DNA of 34,137 nucleotides from CAZOKN01 sp964580525 (lineage in GTDB: Bacteria; Pseudomonadota; Alphaproteobacteria; Rickettsiales; UBA6187): contig CAZOKN010000019.1 of the NCBI GenBank assembly GCA_964580525.1, positions 1 to 34,137 on the forward strand. The letters run 5' to 3'. Positions 16,799 through 24,201 of the stretch are shown here, in pieces. Both the position numbers and the translations under genes were made by a program. The stretch's first letter is position 1. Each line of letters opens with the position of its first letter. The notes under the pieces are model-generated. The model did not search any database. It had not been told where the DNA came from and was given only the letters and a program-made list of their open reading frames with translations.

Positions 16799-17455
16799 TT
16801 ATCTCAACGCAGCAATATTGGCAGCGTAAGATTTCTTATCGCCTTTGAAAACAGCAGAGCCCGCCACCAGAACATCAGCCCCAGCTTTAACAACTTGTTT
16901 TGCTGTTTCAGGATTGATACCACCATCCACTTCCAGGTCGATATGTTTACCGGTAGCTTTAATTTTTTTTCTGATGATAGATATTTTTTCTAACTGTGAA
17001 TCAATAAATTTCTGTCCACCAAAGCCCGGGTTAACAGTCATAATCAAAACCAGATCAAGCTCAGGCAATATATAATCCAAAACATCAGGTGGCGTTGTAG
17101 GAACCAGCGATACGCCGGCTTTTTTACCGCAAGATTTTATAAATTGTATTGTTCTGCTCAAGTGAGTGCAGGCTTCTGCATGCACAGTTATAATGTCTGC
17201 CCCGGCATCAGCAAAATCTTTTATGTAATTATCAGGCGATTCTATCATTAAATGTACATCAAACGGCAGCTTGCTGCATTTTCTTAAATCCTTTATCACG
17301 CAAGGCCCAATTGTTATATTAGGCACAAAATGCCCATCCATAACATCAATATGGATATAATCTGCACCGGCTTCGCCTATATTAATAATCTCTTCACCAA
17401 GTTTGGCAAAGTCTGCTGATAATATTGAAGGTGCTATTTTTATTTTTTTGCTCAT
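16799..17455 (-). CDS. rpe: Ribulose-phosphate 3-epimerase
   Basis: TIM-barrel enzyme of the pentose phosphate pathway that interconverts ribulose 5-phosphate and xylulose 5-phosphate. Hallmarks are APSILSADFAKLG (7-19), DYIHIDVMDGHFVPNIT with the metal and catalytic Asp, FDVHLMIESP, VNPGFGGQKFI and EVDGGINPETA, ending with the phosphate-binding GADVLVAGSAVF. Length 218 is standard. No operon partner is evident: fliK, on the same strand downstream, is separated by the Ns. The interval to the next gene (17456-17662) is divergent and AT-rich. Confidence 0.96.
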   Translation of the reverse strand: MSKKIKIAPSILSADFAKLGEEIINIGEAGADYIHIDVMDGHFVPNITIGPCVIKDLRKCSKLPFDVHLMIESPDNYIKDFADAGADIITVHAEACTHLSRTIQFIKSCGKKAGVSLVPTTPPDVLDYILPELDLVLIMTVNPGFGGQKFIDSQLEKISIIRKKIKATGKHIDLEVDGGINPETAKQVVKAGADVLVAGSAVFKGDKKSYAANIAALR

Positions 17456-17662
17456 AGATACAAAAACCCATCTGGTTATAGTTCATCGCCGATACTGATT
17501 TATATTGCTATATGATGTAAGTGTAAAGCCTAAGTAAAAAACTAAAAAATCCAACATTGCAAAAAATTGAGGTGGATTTAATAAAATTACAGGAATGAAT
17601 ATCATAAATTCCCATCCATGCGATCAATTACGATTGCGAAAAAAAATAAATGGAGAATTAAA

Positions 17663-17977
17663 ATGTTGAATAAAAAATTGATATCTGCTTTGGTTGCTGG
17701 TTCTGTTATGTTGGCTGGCTCTGCTTTCGCTGCAACTGCTGGTTCTGCTCCAGAAGCTCACAAAGCTACTGCTGCTAAATCTACTCTTTCTAAAGAGCAA
17801 GTTGCTTCTATTAAAAAAGAATGCTCTGCTGAACACAAAAATACAAAATCTACAGCTTTCAAGAACTGCTTGAAAGAGAAGGAAAAATCTGCTTCTACAG
17901 CTTCTGCTGCACCAGCTGCTGACGCTGCTGATTCTGCTCCAGCTTCAGAAGATTCTTCTGAAAAAGGTAGCATGTAG
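17663..17977 (+). CDS. Small secreted two-cysteine protein, possibly PsiF-like
   Basis: A 104-residue protein with a clear Sec signal peptide: MLNKK, a hydrophobic core, and SAFA before the cut at residue 23. The mature part has one conserved-looking block at 47-73, with Cys54 and Cys69 in the arrangement KKECSAEHKNTKSTAFKNCL. This resembles the PsiF repeat (a Cys pair about 15 apart ending in F..CLK), but I cannot confirm the family. The C-terminus is an Ala-Ser-Asp tail. Alanine is almost always GCT and serine TCT, unlike the neighbours, which suggests high expression. GGAGAA sits 6 bases before the ATG. A longer in-frame start at 17618 would bury the signal peptide and is rejected. Function unknown. 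Confidence 0.75.
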   Translation: MLNKKLISALVAGSVMLAGSAFAATAGSAPEAHKATAAKSTLSKEQVASIKKECSAEHKNTKSTAFKNCLKEKEKSASTASAAPAADAADSAPASEDSSEKGSM

Positions 17978-18007
17978 TTAATAAACTATTCCTAAGTGCT
18001 CTAAATG

Positions 18008-18036
18008 TGGAAAAGTACCGTGCGATAGTTTATACT
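18008..18036 (+). promoter_or_regulatory. Possible promoter of the response regulator-kinase operon, inside a terminator
   Basis: TGGAAA (18008-18013), 17-bp spacer, TATACT (18031-18036). The -10 falls in the loop and right flank of the hairpin at 18017-18046. Initiation near 18043 would give a leader of about 24 bases with GGAGA before the TTG start. The -10 is good, the -35 moderate. Confidence 0.4.
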
Positions 18037-18051
18037 GTCGCACGGTTTTTT
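18017..18051 (+). terminator. Rho-independent terminator after the small secreted protein gene
   Basis: ACCGTGCGA (18017-18025) pairs with TCGCACGGT (18038-18046), followed by a T-run to 18051. A strong 9-bp stem with U-tract separates the small protein gene from the two-component operon. Confidence 0.88.
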
Positions 18052-18066
18052 ATATGGAGATGAAAA

Positions 18067-18750
18067 TTGCGTATACTTGCTGTTGAAGACGACGAAAGCC
18101 ACGCCCAGTTTATAGTTGAAGGACTTAAACAGGAAGGTCATAATGTTGATCGTGCCAAGGATGGCATGGATGGTCTTTTTTTAGCTACTGAAGAAAAATA
18201 CGATGTCATGATAATAGATCGGATGATACCCAAGCTCGATGGGCTAACTATCATCCAAACACTTAGAAACTCAGGAAATAAAACCCCTGTATTGGTTTTG
18301 AGCTCGCTAAGCAATGTTGAAGAACGCATAAAAGGTTTGCAAGCCGGCGCAGATGATTATCTGGCAAAACCTTTTGAATTTAGAGAAATGCTTGCCAGAA
18401 TTGACGCTCTTGCCAGAAGATCGGCACCAGAGCAAGCCCAGCAATCACTGCTTATAGTTGGCGATCTGGAAATGAATTTAATAAAACGCGAGGTTAAACG
18501 CGGCAAGAAAAAGATAGATTTGCAAAATAAAGAATTCAGATTGCTTGAGTTTTTAATGCGCCGTCCCGATCAGGTGGTAACCAGAACAATGTTGCTTGAA
18601 GGCGTTTGGGATTTTCATTTTAGCCCCAATACCAACCTAATAGATGCGCAAATGAGTAAGCTTAGAAATAAGATAGATAAAAATTTTGAAAAGCCGCTTA
18701 TAAAAACAATAAAAGGTTCAGGATATAAAATTAGCTCAGATGAAAATTAG
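18067..18750 (+). CDS. OmpR/PhoB-family response regulator
   Basis: A 227-residue transcription factor. The receiver domain (1-115) has the acidic pocket EDD (7-9), phospho-acceptor Asp51 in MIIDRMIP, Ser79/Ser80 and Lys101 in LAKPFEF. The C-terminal winged helix (130-225) has LQNKEFRLLEFLM, TRTMLLEGVWDFHF and KPLIKTIKGSGYKI. The start is TTG at 18067 with GGAGA 7 bases upstream; the nearby ATG at 18060 is out of frame. It overlaps the sensor kinase gene by 11 bp, so the two form a cognate pair. The target genes are unknown. Confidence 0.94.
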   Translation: MRILAVEDDESHAQFIVEGLKQEGHNVDRAKDGMDGLFLATEEKYDVMIIDRMIPKLDGLTIIQTLRNSGNKTPVLVLSSLSNVEERIKGLQAGADDYLAKPFEFREMLARIDALARRSAPEQAQQSLLIVGDLEMNLIKREVKRGKKKIDLQNKEFRLLEFLMRRPDQVVTRTMLLEGVWDFHFSPNTNLIDAQMSKLRNKIDKNFEKPLIKTIKGSGYKISSDEN

Positions 18751-20119
18751 GCCATATTTCAAAACATTTTCATTTCGGGCTGGAATTTTGCTATTTTTGG
18801 CAACCAGCACAACCATAATAAGCCTGCGCCTTTTTACATATTATGAATCAATAGGCAATGCCTATGAGGGCATCAAGCTTATCGTTACCGCCCATATTGA
18901 AGAGATTAATGAAGGCGTTGAACGTTATGGCGTTCAGTATGCACGTAATATGGTGGAAGCTGTAGCAAACGAAACCCACGATGTTCATCTCTATATCGCT
19001 TTCAAGAAAAATTCAGTAATTACCGGTAACGTTGATGAATGGCCTAAAGCAATTGGCGTAGACAAAGAAGGCTGGAGCGAGGCATATATCAAAGATCACG
19101 AAGACCCCAACACTCCGTCACACGTATATTTTAAAACATTAACTTATCCCGGCAAGTCGGTTTTGCTTGTGGGTTACGATTTGCAGCGTGTTGATTTAAT
19201 TCGCAGAAATCTTTTACGCATTCTCATAGAAAATTTTATCCTTTCTATGGTCGTATCCTTCGCGCTCAGTCTTGGCTTAGTTTGGCTTTTGAACAGACAT
19301 ATATTAAATATAAACAAAGCCTGTGAATCGGTTATGCAGGGCAATTTGAATTATCGTATCAATGTCAATTCCGACACTGACGAGTTCGATAGATTAGCCA
19401 ACAACTTAAATAAAATGTTGGACTGGATAAATACGCTTATAGAAACAGTGAAAGATTCCAGCAACGCCCTCGCCCACGATATGCGAACGCCACTTAGCCG
19501 TCACAAGCTTGAACTGCGAGCATTATCTGAAAATCCAAAATTGCCAAAAGAATTAAAAGGCAGCGTCACCAGCGCAGCTATTCACATCGATACATTGGTG
19601 GAGATGTTCGATAACATTTTAAATATCGCCAAGGCCGAATCGCGCTCAAGCACTGAATTATTTGAGCCATTTGATATAGCCGAGTTAGTGCGCGATGTGC
19701 TGGATTTTTACGATATATTATTTGTCGATAAAGAACTCAGCCGCGTTGAAGAAATACCTGAAGAGTCCATAAAATTTTTAGGAGATAAACAATTAGTCAG
19801 CCAGGCTTTGGTTAACCTGATCGACAATGCCATAAAATATACGCAGCAAAATGGTGAGATAAAAGTTTTACTTAACAATTCTTCTGCAGGCGAAATACGC
19901 ATTGAAGTTGCTGATAACGGACCGGGCGTGCCACCTGAATTTATTGAGAGAGTAAAAGAAAGATTTTTCCGCGCTGAAAAAAGTCGTAACACGCAAGGCA
20001 CAGGCCTGGGACTTAGCCTTGTTAATGCGGTGGCAAAACTTCATCATGGCGAATTTATGCTTGAGGATAATAATCCCGGCCTAAAGGCGATTTTGGTTTT
20101 GCGATATAATATTGGTTAA
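18740..20119 (+). CDS. Sensor histidine kinase, partner of the upstream regulator
   Basis: An inner-membrane EnvZ-type kinase of 459 residues. TM1 is about 14-30, a periplasmic sensor of about 125 residues follows, TM2 is about 163-184, then HAMP (185-235). The H box ALAHDMRTPLSRH puts the phosphorylated His at 246. The ATPase has N-box Asn363 in LIDNAIKYT, G1 ADNGPGVP (391-398) and G2 GTGLGLSLV (420-428). All catalytic boxes are intact. The periplasmic domain is not recognisable by eye. Translationally coupled to the response regulator. Its stop overlaps the restored stop of the convergent protease gene by 2 bases. Confidence 0.93.
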   Translation: MKIRPYFKTFSFRAGILLFLATSTTIISLRLFTYYESIGNAYEGIKLIVTAHIEEINEGVERYGVQYARNMVEAVANETHDVHLYIAFKKNSVITGNVDEWPKAIGVDKEGWSEAYIKDHEDPNTPSHVYFKTLTYPGKSVLLVGYDLQRVDLIRRNLLRILIENFILSMVVSFALSLGLVWLLNRHILNINKACESVMQGNLNYRINVNSDTDEFDRLANNLNKMLDWINTLIETVKDSSNALAHDMRTPLSRHKLELRALSENPKLPKELKGSVTSAAIHIDTLVEMFDNILNIAKAESRSSTELFEPFDIAELVRDVLDFYDILFVDKELSRVEEIPEESIKFLGDKQLVSQALVNLIDNAIKYTQQNGEIKVLLNNSSAGEIRIEVADNGPGVPPEFIERVKERFFRAEKSRNTQGTGLGLSLVNAVAKLHHGEFMLEDNNPGLKAILVLRYNIG

Positions 20120-20325
20120 TTAAAATTCCGCTTTTTTGCATATTGAAATATCTTTTTATATTTCAGCATAAACACAGATTCATCGCTAGCGTCTTTAACG
20201 TTATCAGGTTGCGTGCGATATAAAAATCCGGCATTTATCGAACTATCCTTATCCAAAGTCAGCATATAGAAAGTTCCGATATCTATTTCCTGGCCATTTG
20301 GCGAGAGATCAGTTGCGAGAAGCTT
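20116..20325 (-). pseudogene. Out-of-frame C-terminal end of the ankyrin-subtilase protein
   Basis: In the -1 frame relative to the upstream protease reading, codons from 20325 to the stop at 20116-20118 encode 69 residues that read like the end of an outer-membrane barrel: ATDLSPNGQEIDIGTFYML, then INAGFLYRTQP and SVFMLKYKKIF. This is the pattern seen at the ends of subtilase autotransporter barrels. One missing base near 20316-20330 explains it; restoring one base would join the main frame after IYRS/F to LATDLSPNG. The interval is otherwise a non-coding gap of just under 170 bp, and the open frame through all of it supports recent loss or a sequencing error. Confidence 0.8.
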
Positions 20326-23006
20326 CTATAGATATTGCCGTCCAAATCACGTGCTACCGGAACATTAAGCGATGCAGAACCAGACTGAACGCGCAGTGGC
20401 TGCGAAACTATAAAACTTATCTTATCGTTTTTTGTAAAATTATTATTCTTAAAGATTCCAAGATCAAATGACGAAGTTGTAATTTGTGACACATCCTGAA
20501 ACAACGATCCATCCGTTGCCTGTGGATATGAAACACCATAATTATAATTGCCGAACAAACCAACATTTGTTGTTATCGGCACAACACTGCCTATGGAAGA
20601 AAACCATGTTGGTGTGTTGCTGGAAATGGCAAATGCCCCGTCAGTCTGGCTGCCGAGCAATGTATTTTCTTCATTGATAAAACCTGTTTGCAAATTCAGG
20701 CTGATATTTTTTGAATCATAAGAAAGCTTGCTGGCATAACCACTAACCTGGCCACCTGTTGCTTGTTCCTGTCCAATAAAACTACCTATCTGGAACGAAG
20801 TTTTTTCACCAGTTTTTAAATTGGTGACATAGCTCATGCCATCATTAATAAAATTTAAAAATGGATTGGAAGGAATTAAGTTACCAGTAAAATTCGCGTC
20901 ACCATTGAAAGAAAGATCAGCAGGAATATTATAATTCAATGCCATTTTAGCATCGCCCAAATCTGTAACTAATGACAAATAAGTTTGCGTAGTATCGTCG
21001 TCCTCAGGATTAACGGCTTTAGTTGTTGTAACGCTCGACATGCCAAGACTTATATTTTCAGCTACTTGGATTTTTTGATCAGCAAAATTTTGCCCCATAG
21101 ACTCAAATAAATTTTCCATGCCTGCGAAGCTGCCTTGAGTTTGCGCTACGCTTGCAAGGCCAACTTGATATGATCTTTGGTAACTATCTAAAATTTGAAA
21201 AGACACGCCGGAATTTCTTAATGAATCACCAAAAGCAGAGCTCATGCTGATATTAGAATTATTCAGCAGAATTGAATTTCCCGAAACACTATTGGAAAGC
21301 GGAATAGAAGCAGGGCCAATTGGCTGCGTTGCTTTGCTAAGATTAATCAAGCCATAACCATAAACATCATCAACGCCCGTAGCACCCAAATCAGTTGCAG
21401 TTGTTAATAAAATTTCGGTAACTTGTCTTGGTGTTAATGTTGGAAATTCTGAAAGCAAAATTGCCGCCGCTCCTGAAGCATGTGGCGTTGCCATTGATGT
21501 GCCGCTAGTTACTCCATAACCATTAAAACCAATAAGGCTTGTTGGCACTGTTGATGTAATATCTTCTCCCGGCGCAACTAAACACCAGTTTTTTGAATCG
21601 CCACAACGATTACTAAAACTTGAAATCACATTATCTGCACCCACAGATGCAACAGCCACAACACCTCCGGTGCTAATGCTGTTGTTAAGTGTTGTTGCGT
21701 TTCTTGCCGGCCAAACAGGATTTGCATCGCCATCATTGCCTGCCGCTGCAAAAACCAAAACATTATTATTCATCGCATTTGCAATTGAAGAAGTGATATC
21801 CGGGAATGGGTCAACTCCACTTATATCAGAACCACCAATACTCAAATTAATAACTTTTGCGCCATTAGAAACAGCATAGTCAATGCCTGCCGCTAGATTT
21901 GCTGATGTGCCGCTACCCGTTGCATCAAGAGCTCTCACAGGTAATATCTTTGCATTATAAGCAACACCATGCATGCCTGAATTATTTTTTACAGCGGCAA
22001 TAATTCCTGCAACGTGCGTGCCATGCCAGCAGCCGGAGTTAGAAGAATTTAGTACAGCACCGCAATCGCTATCCGCAGAATTATCATTGTTAACAAAATC
22101 TTTGCCGTTATTTAAAATATTTGTTTTTAAATCAGAATGGTTCAAATCCACACCAGTATCTACAACAGCAACAACTATCCCGCTGCCAGTATATCCACGT
22201 GCATATGCAACAGATGCATTAATTTGTGCAAGGCCTGATTGATTATTATATTCAACTACTGAGGGATCTGGAGGTGTGCCACCGCCTCCGCCGTTATTAC
22301 CACCATTATTTCCACCCGTATTACCGCCGCCATTATTGCCGCCGCTGCCACCACTACCACCGCTACCGCTGCTGGAGCTTCCACCTCCTCCGCCACCACC
22401 GCCGCCTGCAGCAACGGCAACGCCGGCACCAGCTGCCGCAACTCCTGTTGCAGCAACAACAGTTGTTGTAGAAAATCCGCCCGCTCCTGCACCAGCTGCA
22501 ACAACAACAGGGAACACAGCCTCTGTTTCAACTGCCTTTAATCCGCCCGGATCGATCACGCTCGCAACATTCACATTGCCCAATTTTATTGCATCTTCAA
22601 ACGCAGTAAGATTATAACGATCTTTTATGTCAGTTCTGGCGCCGCGTTTTACAAGAAGTTTTGCTGTTTTTGTACTGTTATTTCTAGCTGCCCAGTGCAA
22701 TGGTGTGCGACCATATCTGTCGACTTGATTTATATCTGCACCTGCATCAATTAGAATTTTAGCGATTTCTTCATTATCCATATAAGCAGCTTTTGTAAGT
22801 GCAGAAGCACCACTGCTATCAACACTGTTAACAGGATATCCATTAGCAATAAGAGTTTTTACGTAAGATGTGTTGCCAAGTTCTGTTGCTTCGATAAGTA
22901 GATTATGTTCAGCAGTAGTAAAAAGACCAAATAATCCTGCGTGTGACTGCACGGGCAATGCGAGAGAAAACGCTACAACTAAACATAAAATAATTTTCTT
23001 TATCAT
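20283..23006 (-). CDS. Exported ankyrin-repeat subtilisin-like protease with barrel-like C-terminus, frameshifted at the end
   Basis: As read, 907 residues. Signal peptide 1-23 (MIKKIILCLVVAFSLALPVQ to HAG). Ankyrin repeats at about 35-150, with the canonical GRTPLHWAA at 99-107. Then an Ala-Gly hydrophobic stretch (165-199), a run of glycines and a Gly-Asn-Ser linker (200-245). The S8 domain has Asp283 in VVDTGVD, His328 in HGTHVAG, Asn424 in AAAGNDG and Ser504 in GTSMATPHA, so the protease should be active. Residues from about 600 onward resemble a subtilase autotransporter barrel. The proper C-terminus is in another frame (20116-20325). ATG at 23006 has GGA upstream and a good promoter; the longer start at 23075 lies beyond that promoter. 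Likely surface-displayed or periplasmic. Confidence 0.85.
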   Translation of the reverse strand: MIKKIILCLVVAFSLALPVQSHAGLFGLFTTAEHNLLIEATELGNTSYVKTLIANGYPVNSVDSSGASALTKAAYMDNEEIAKILIDAGADINQVDRYGRTPLHWAARNNSTKTAKLLVKRGARTDIKDRYNLTAFEDAIKLGNVNVASVIDPGGLKAVETEAVFPVVVAAGAGAGGFSTTTVVAATGVAAAGAGVAVAAGGGGGGGGGSSSSGSGGSGGSGGNNGGGNTGGNNGGNNGGGGGTPPDPSVVEYNNQSGLAQINASVAYARGYTGSGIVVAVVDTGVDLNHSDLKTNILNNGKDFVNNDNSADSDCGAVLNSSNSGCWHGTHVAGIIAAVKNNSGMHGVAYNAKILPVRALDATGSGTSANLAAGIDYAVSNGAKVINLSIGGSDISGVDPFPDITSSIANAMNNNVLVFAAAGNDGDANPVWPARNATTLNNSISTGGVVAVASVGADNVISSFSNRCGDSKNWCLVAPGEDITSTVPTSLIGFNGYGVTSGTSMATPHASGAAAILLSEFPTLTPRQVTEILLTTATDLGATGVDDVYGYGLINLSKATQPIGPASIPLSNSVSGNSILLNNSNISMSSAFGDSLRNSGVSFQILDSYQRSYQVGLASVAQTQGSFAGMENLFESMGQNFADQKIQVAENISLGMSSVTTTKAVNPEDDDTTQTYLSLVTDLGDAKMALNYNIPADLSFNGDANFTGNLIPSNPFLNFINDGMSYVTNLKTGEKTSFQIGSFIGQEQATGGQVSGYASKLSYDSKNISLNLQTGFINEENTLLGSQTDGAFAISSNTPTWFSSIGSVVPITTNVGLFGNYNYGVSYPQATDGSLFQDVSQITTSSFDLGIFKNNNFTKNDKISFIVSQPLRVQSGSASLNVPVARDLDGNIYRSFSQLISRQMARK

Positions 23007-23034
23007 GCGTTTTTTTCCATCATTAAATTTTAAC

Positions 23035-23064
23035 AGTATACAACACTTAACATTCGCTATGCAA
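23035..23064 (-). promoter_or_regulatory. Promoter of the ankyrin-subtilase gene
   Basis: On the minus strand, TTGCAT (23059-23064), 18-bp spacer, TATACT (23035-23040). Initiation near 23028 gives a leader of about 22 bases to the ATG at 23006, which decides in favour of that start. Confidence 0.65.
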
Positions 23065-23398
23065 GTGGTGGCCAAAAAAAAGTTTCAGCAGAAAAAATCT
23101 TTATATTTCAAATTGATGAGGAGAAAAAAATTTATATGAGCAAAAATATTTTTTGCGCTGGCATCTAAAAATTATGAAGAAAAATATTTCGTTATTGCGG
23201 AGAAAAAACTATTTAAAGATTTGTGGAATGCTTTTAAAAACTTTCAAAATAAGTTATTGATTTATAAGGATTGTCATAACCCCCATAAAAAATAAACAAA
23301 ATAAAAAAAATCTTACTTCCCTTACTTAAGATAAGAACTCTAAGCCGCGCGTACATACACATACGTACGCGCGGGAGAAAAATAAAATCTATAATGCT
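23065..23398. other. Intergenic stretch, protease to XRE regulator
   Basis: About 330 AT-rich bases between the protease promoter and the 3' end of the XRE gene. It holds one GC-rich palindrome (23345-23374) and several tiny open frames with no sign of selection. No RNA gene or long hairpin with U-tract was seen. Confidence 0.6.
23345..23374. repeat. GC-rich perfect palindrome downstream of the XRE gene
   Basis: Arms CCGCGCGTAC (23345-23354) and GTACGCGCGG (23365-23374) with a 10-base loop ATACACATAC. It stands out strongly in an AT-rich stretch, 24 bp beyond the XRE stop. No U-tract follows on either strand, so a plain intrinsic terminator is unlikely. It may be a stable 3'-end hairpin or a protein-binding site. 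Confidence 0.6.
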
Positions 23399-23710
23399 TT
23401 AGTTAAGTAAAGCAGGATATTTAGAATCGCTTATTGCAGGAATATTAGATCCACAGATCTGCATTTCTTCCTCATAAAAATAACTCATGCTCACACCAAG
23501 AATATTGGCTAACAAAAATAAGTCACTAGCTGCTATTGCTTCTATAGCATTTTCATATCTGAAAAGCTGCTTCTCATCAATTCCAGAAAGTCCAGCAACA
23601 TCAGAACGCTCAAGGTTCAACTTTGTGCGTAACTTAAAAAGCTTCGCAGCAATAACGCTTTCTTCGCGTTCAACATATTCCCCAACTTTGATTTGATCGA
23701 CCTGTGACAT
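23399..23710 (-). CDS. XRE-family helix-turn-helix regulator
   Basis: A 103-residue DNA-binding protein of the Cro/C1 type. The HTH spans about 23-75: AAKLFKLRTKLNLERSDVAG, then the recognition-helix region DEKQLFRYENA, then ASDLFLLANILGVSMSYFY, the typical end of the fold. The C-terminal 20 residues are unstructured. AGGTG lies about 8 bases before the ATG. It is transcribed away from the porin gene; two GTTAAC hexamers 11 bp apart (23827-23832 and 23838-23843) in the shared upstream region are possible binding sites, without direct evidence. Target genes unknown. Confidence 0.88.
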   Translation of the reverse strand: MSQVDQIKVGEYVEREESVIAAKLFKLRTKLNLERSDVAGLSGIDEKQLFRYENAIEAIAASDLFLLANILGVSMSYFYEEEMQICGSNIPAISDSKYPALLN

Positions 23711-24086
23711 TCTTCACCTCTAAAAAAATTAAAATTCAACAAGTAGTCTTAAGCTCTTAAACTTCTCAATTAGAAACTTCATTGATAAGTAGAAATGCTA
23801 TCAACTTGGATTACTAAACCCAAATAGTTAACAAATCGTTAACGCCCCTTTAATAAATATAAAAAGCCCCAGAAGAATAAAAAATCATCCAAACATGTAT
23901 CGCATATGATGTCACTAAAGCCACCAATATTAAATTATCCTTAAAATATTAAGATATAAAATTGCAATCTTGGATTTAATTATGGAAATATTTTTGGAGA
24001 AATTTTTAATTGAACTTGTAAAACCGAAAAGAAATTATTTTTTTATCCGGAATGATTTTAGTAATTGAAAATAAAAAATAAATAAT
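23711..24086. other. Long divergent intergenic region, XRE to porin
   Basis: AT-rich, with two GTTAAC hexamers at 23827 and 23838 and no convincing gene. A 10-mer TCCGGAATGA near 24050 matches one arm end of the palindromic element at 7021-7091 and could be a worn remnant. Confidence 0.5.
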
Positions 24087-24105
24087 AATGATTCTCACTT
24101 GCATT
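24087..24105 (+). promoter_or_regulatory. Fur-box-like site upstream of the porin gene
   Basis: AATGATTCTCACTTGCATT closely resembles ferric-uptake-regulator boxes of the form AATGATTCTCATTTGCATT. It lies about 47 bp before the porin -10 and 97 bp before its ATG, so it is upstream of, not over, the promoter I can see. Confidence 0.45.
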
Positions 24106-24151
24106 TAAAATAAATATCGTTTACATCTTCCCTATCATTATTTCAATGTAC

Positions 24152-24157
24152 TATAAT
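24152..24157 (+). promoter_or_regulatory. Porin -10 element
   Basis: A perfect TATAAT. No good -35 is present at 16-18 bp, which suggests an activator-dependent promoter. Expected initiation near 24164 gives a leader of about 38 bases. Confidence 0.5.
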
Positions 24158-24201
24158 ACTTTAAATTGTAGTTAAATTAAAAACTCAACTCAGGATATAT
24201 T

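Noticed and set aside
17758..17973. Open frame opposite the small secreted protein
   Set aside because: It results from strong codon bias in the real gene, with no ribosome-binding site or recognisable sequence.
20310..20335. Programmed -1 ribosomal frameshift
   Set aside because: There is no slippery heptamer and no evident downstream pseudoknot, so mutation or sequencing error is more likely.
22270..22410. CRISPR or tandem-repeat array
   Set aside because: The repetitive look comes from glycine and asparagine codons in the linker. There are no regular spacers, and no CRISPR was seen anywhere in the window.
22276..22617. Proline-rich open frame on the plus strand
   Set aside because: It is the complement of the Gly-rich linker of the protease, a by-product of GGN codons.
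23007..23075. Longer N-terminus for the ankyrin-subtilase protein
   Set aside because: It would bury the signal peptide and begin upstream of the -35 of the good promoter at 23035-23064.
23136..23168. Ten-codon open frame with a purine-rich leader (MSKNIFCAGI)
   Set aside because: A GAGGAG motif lies upstream, but the frame is tiny and AT-rich, with no supporting context. Chance is likely.
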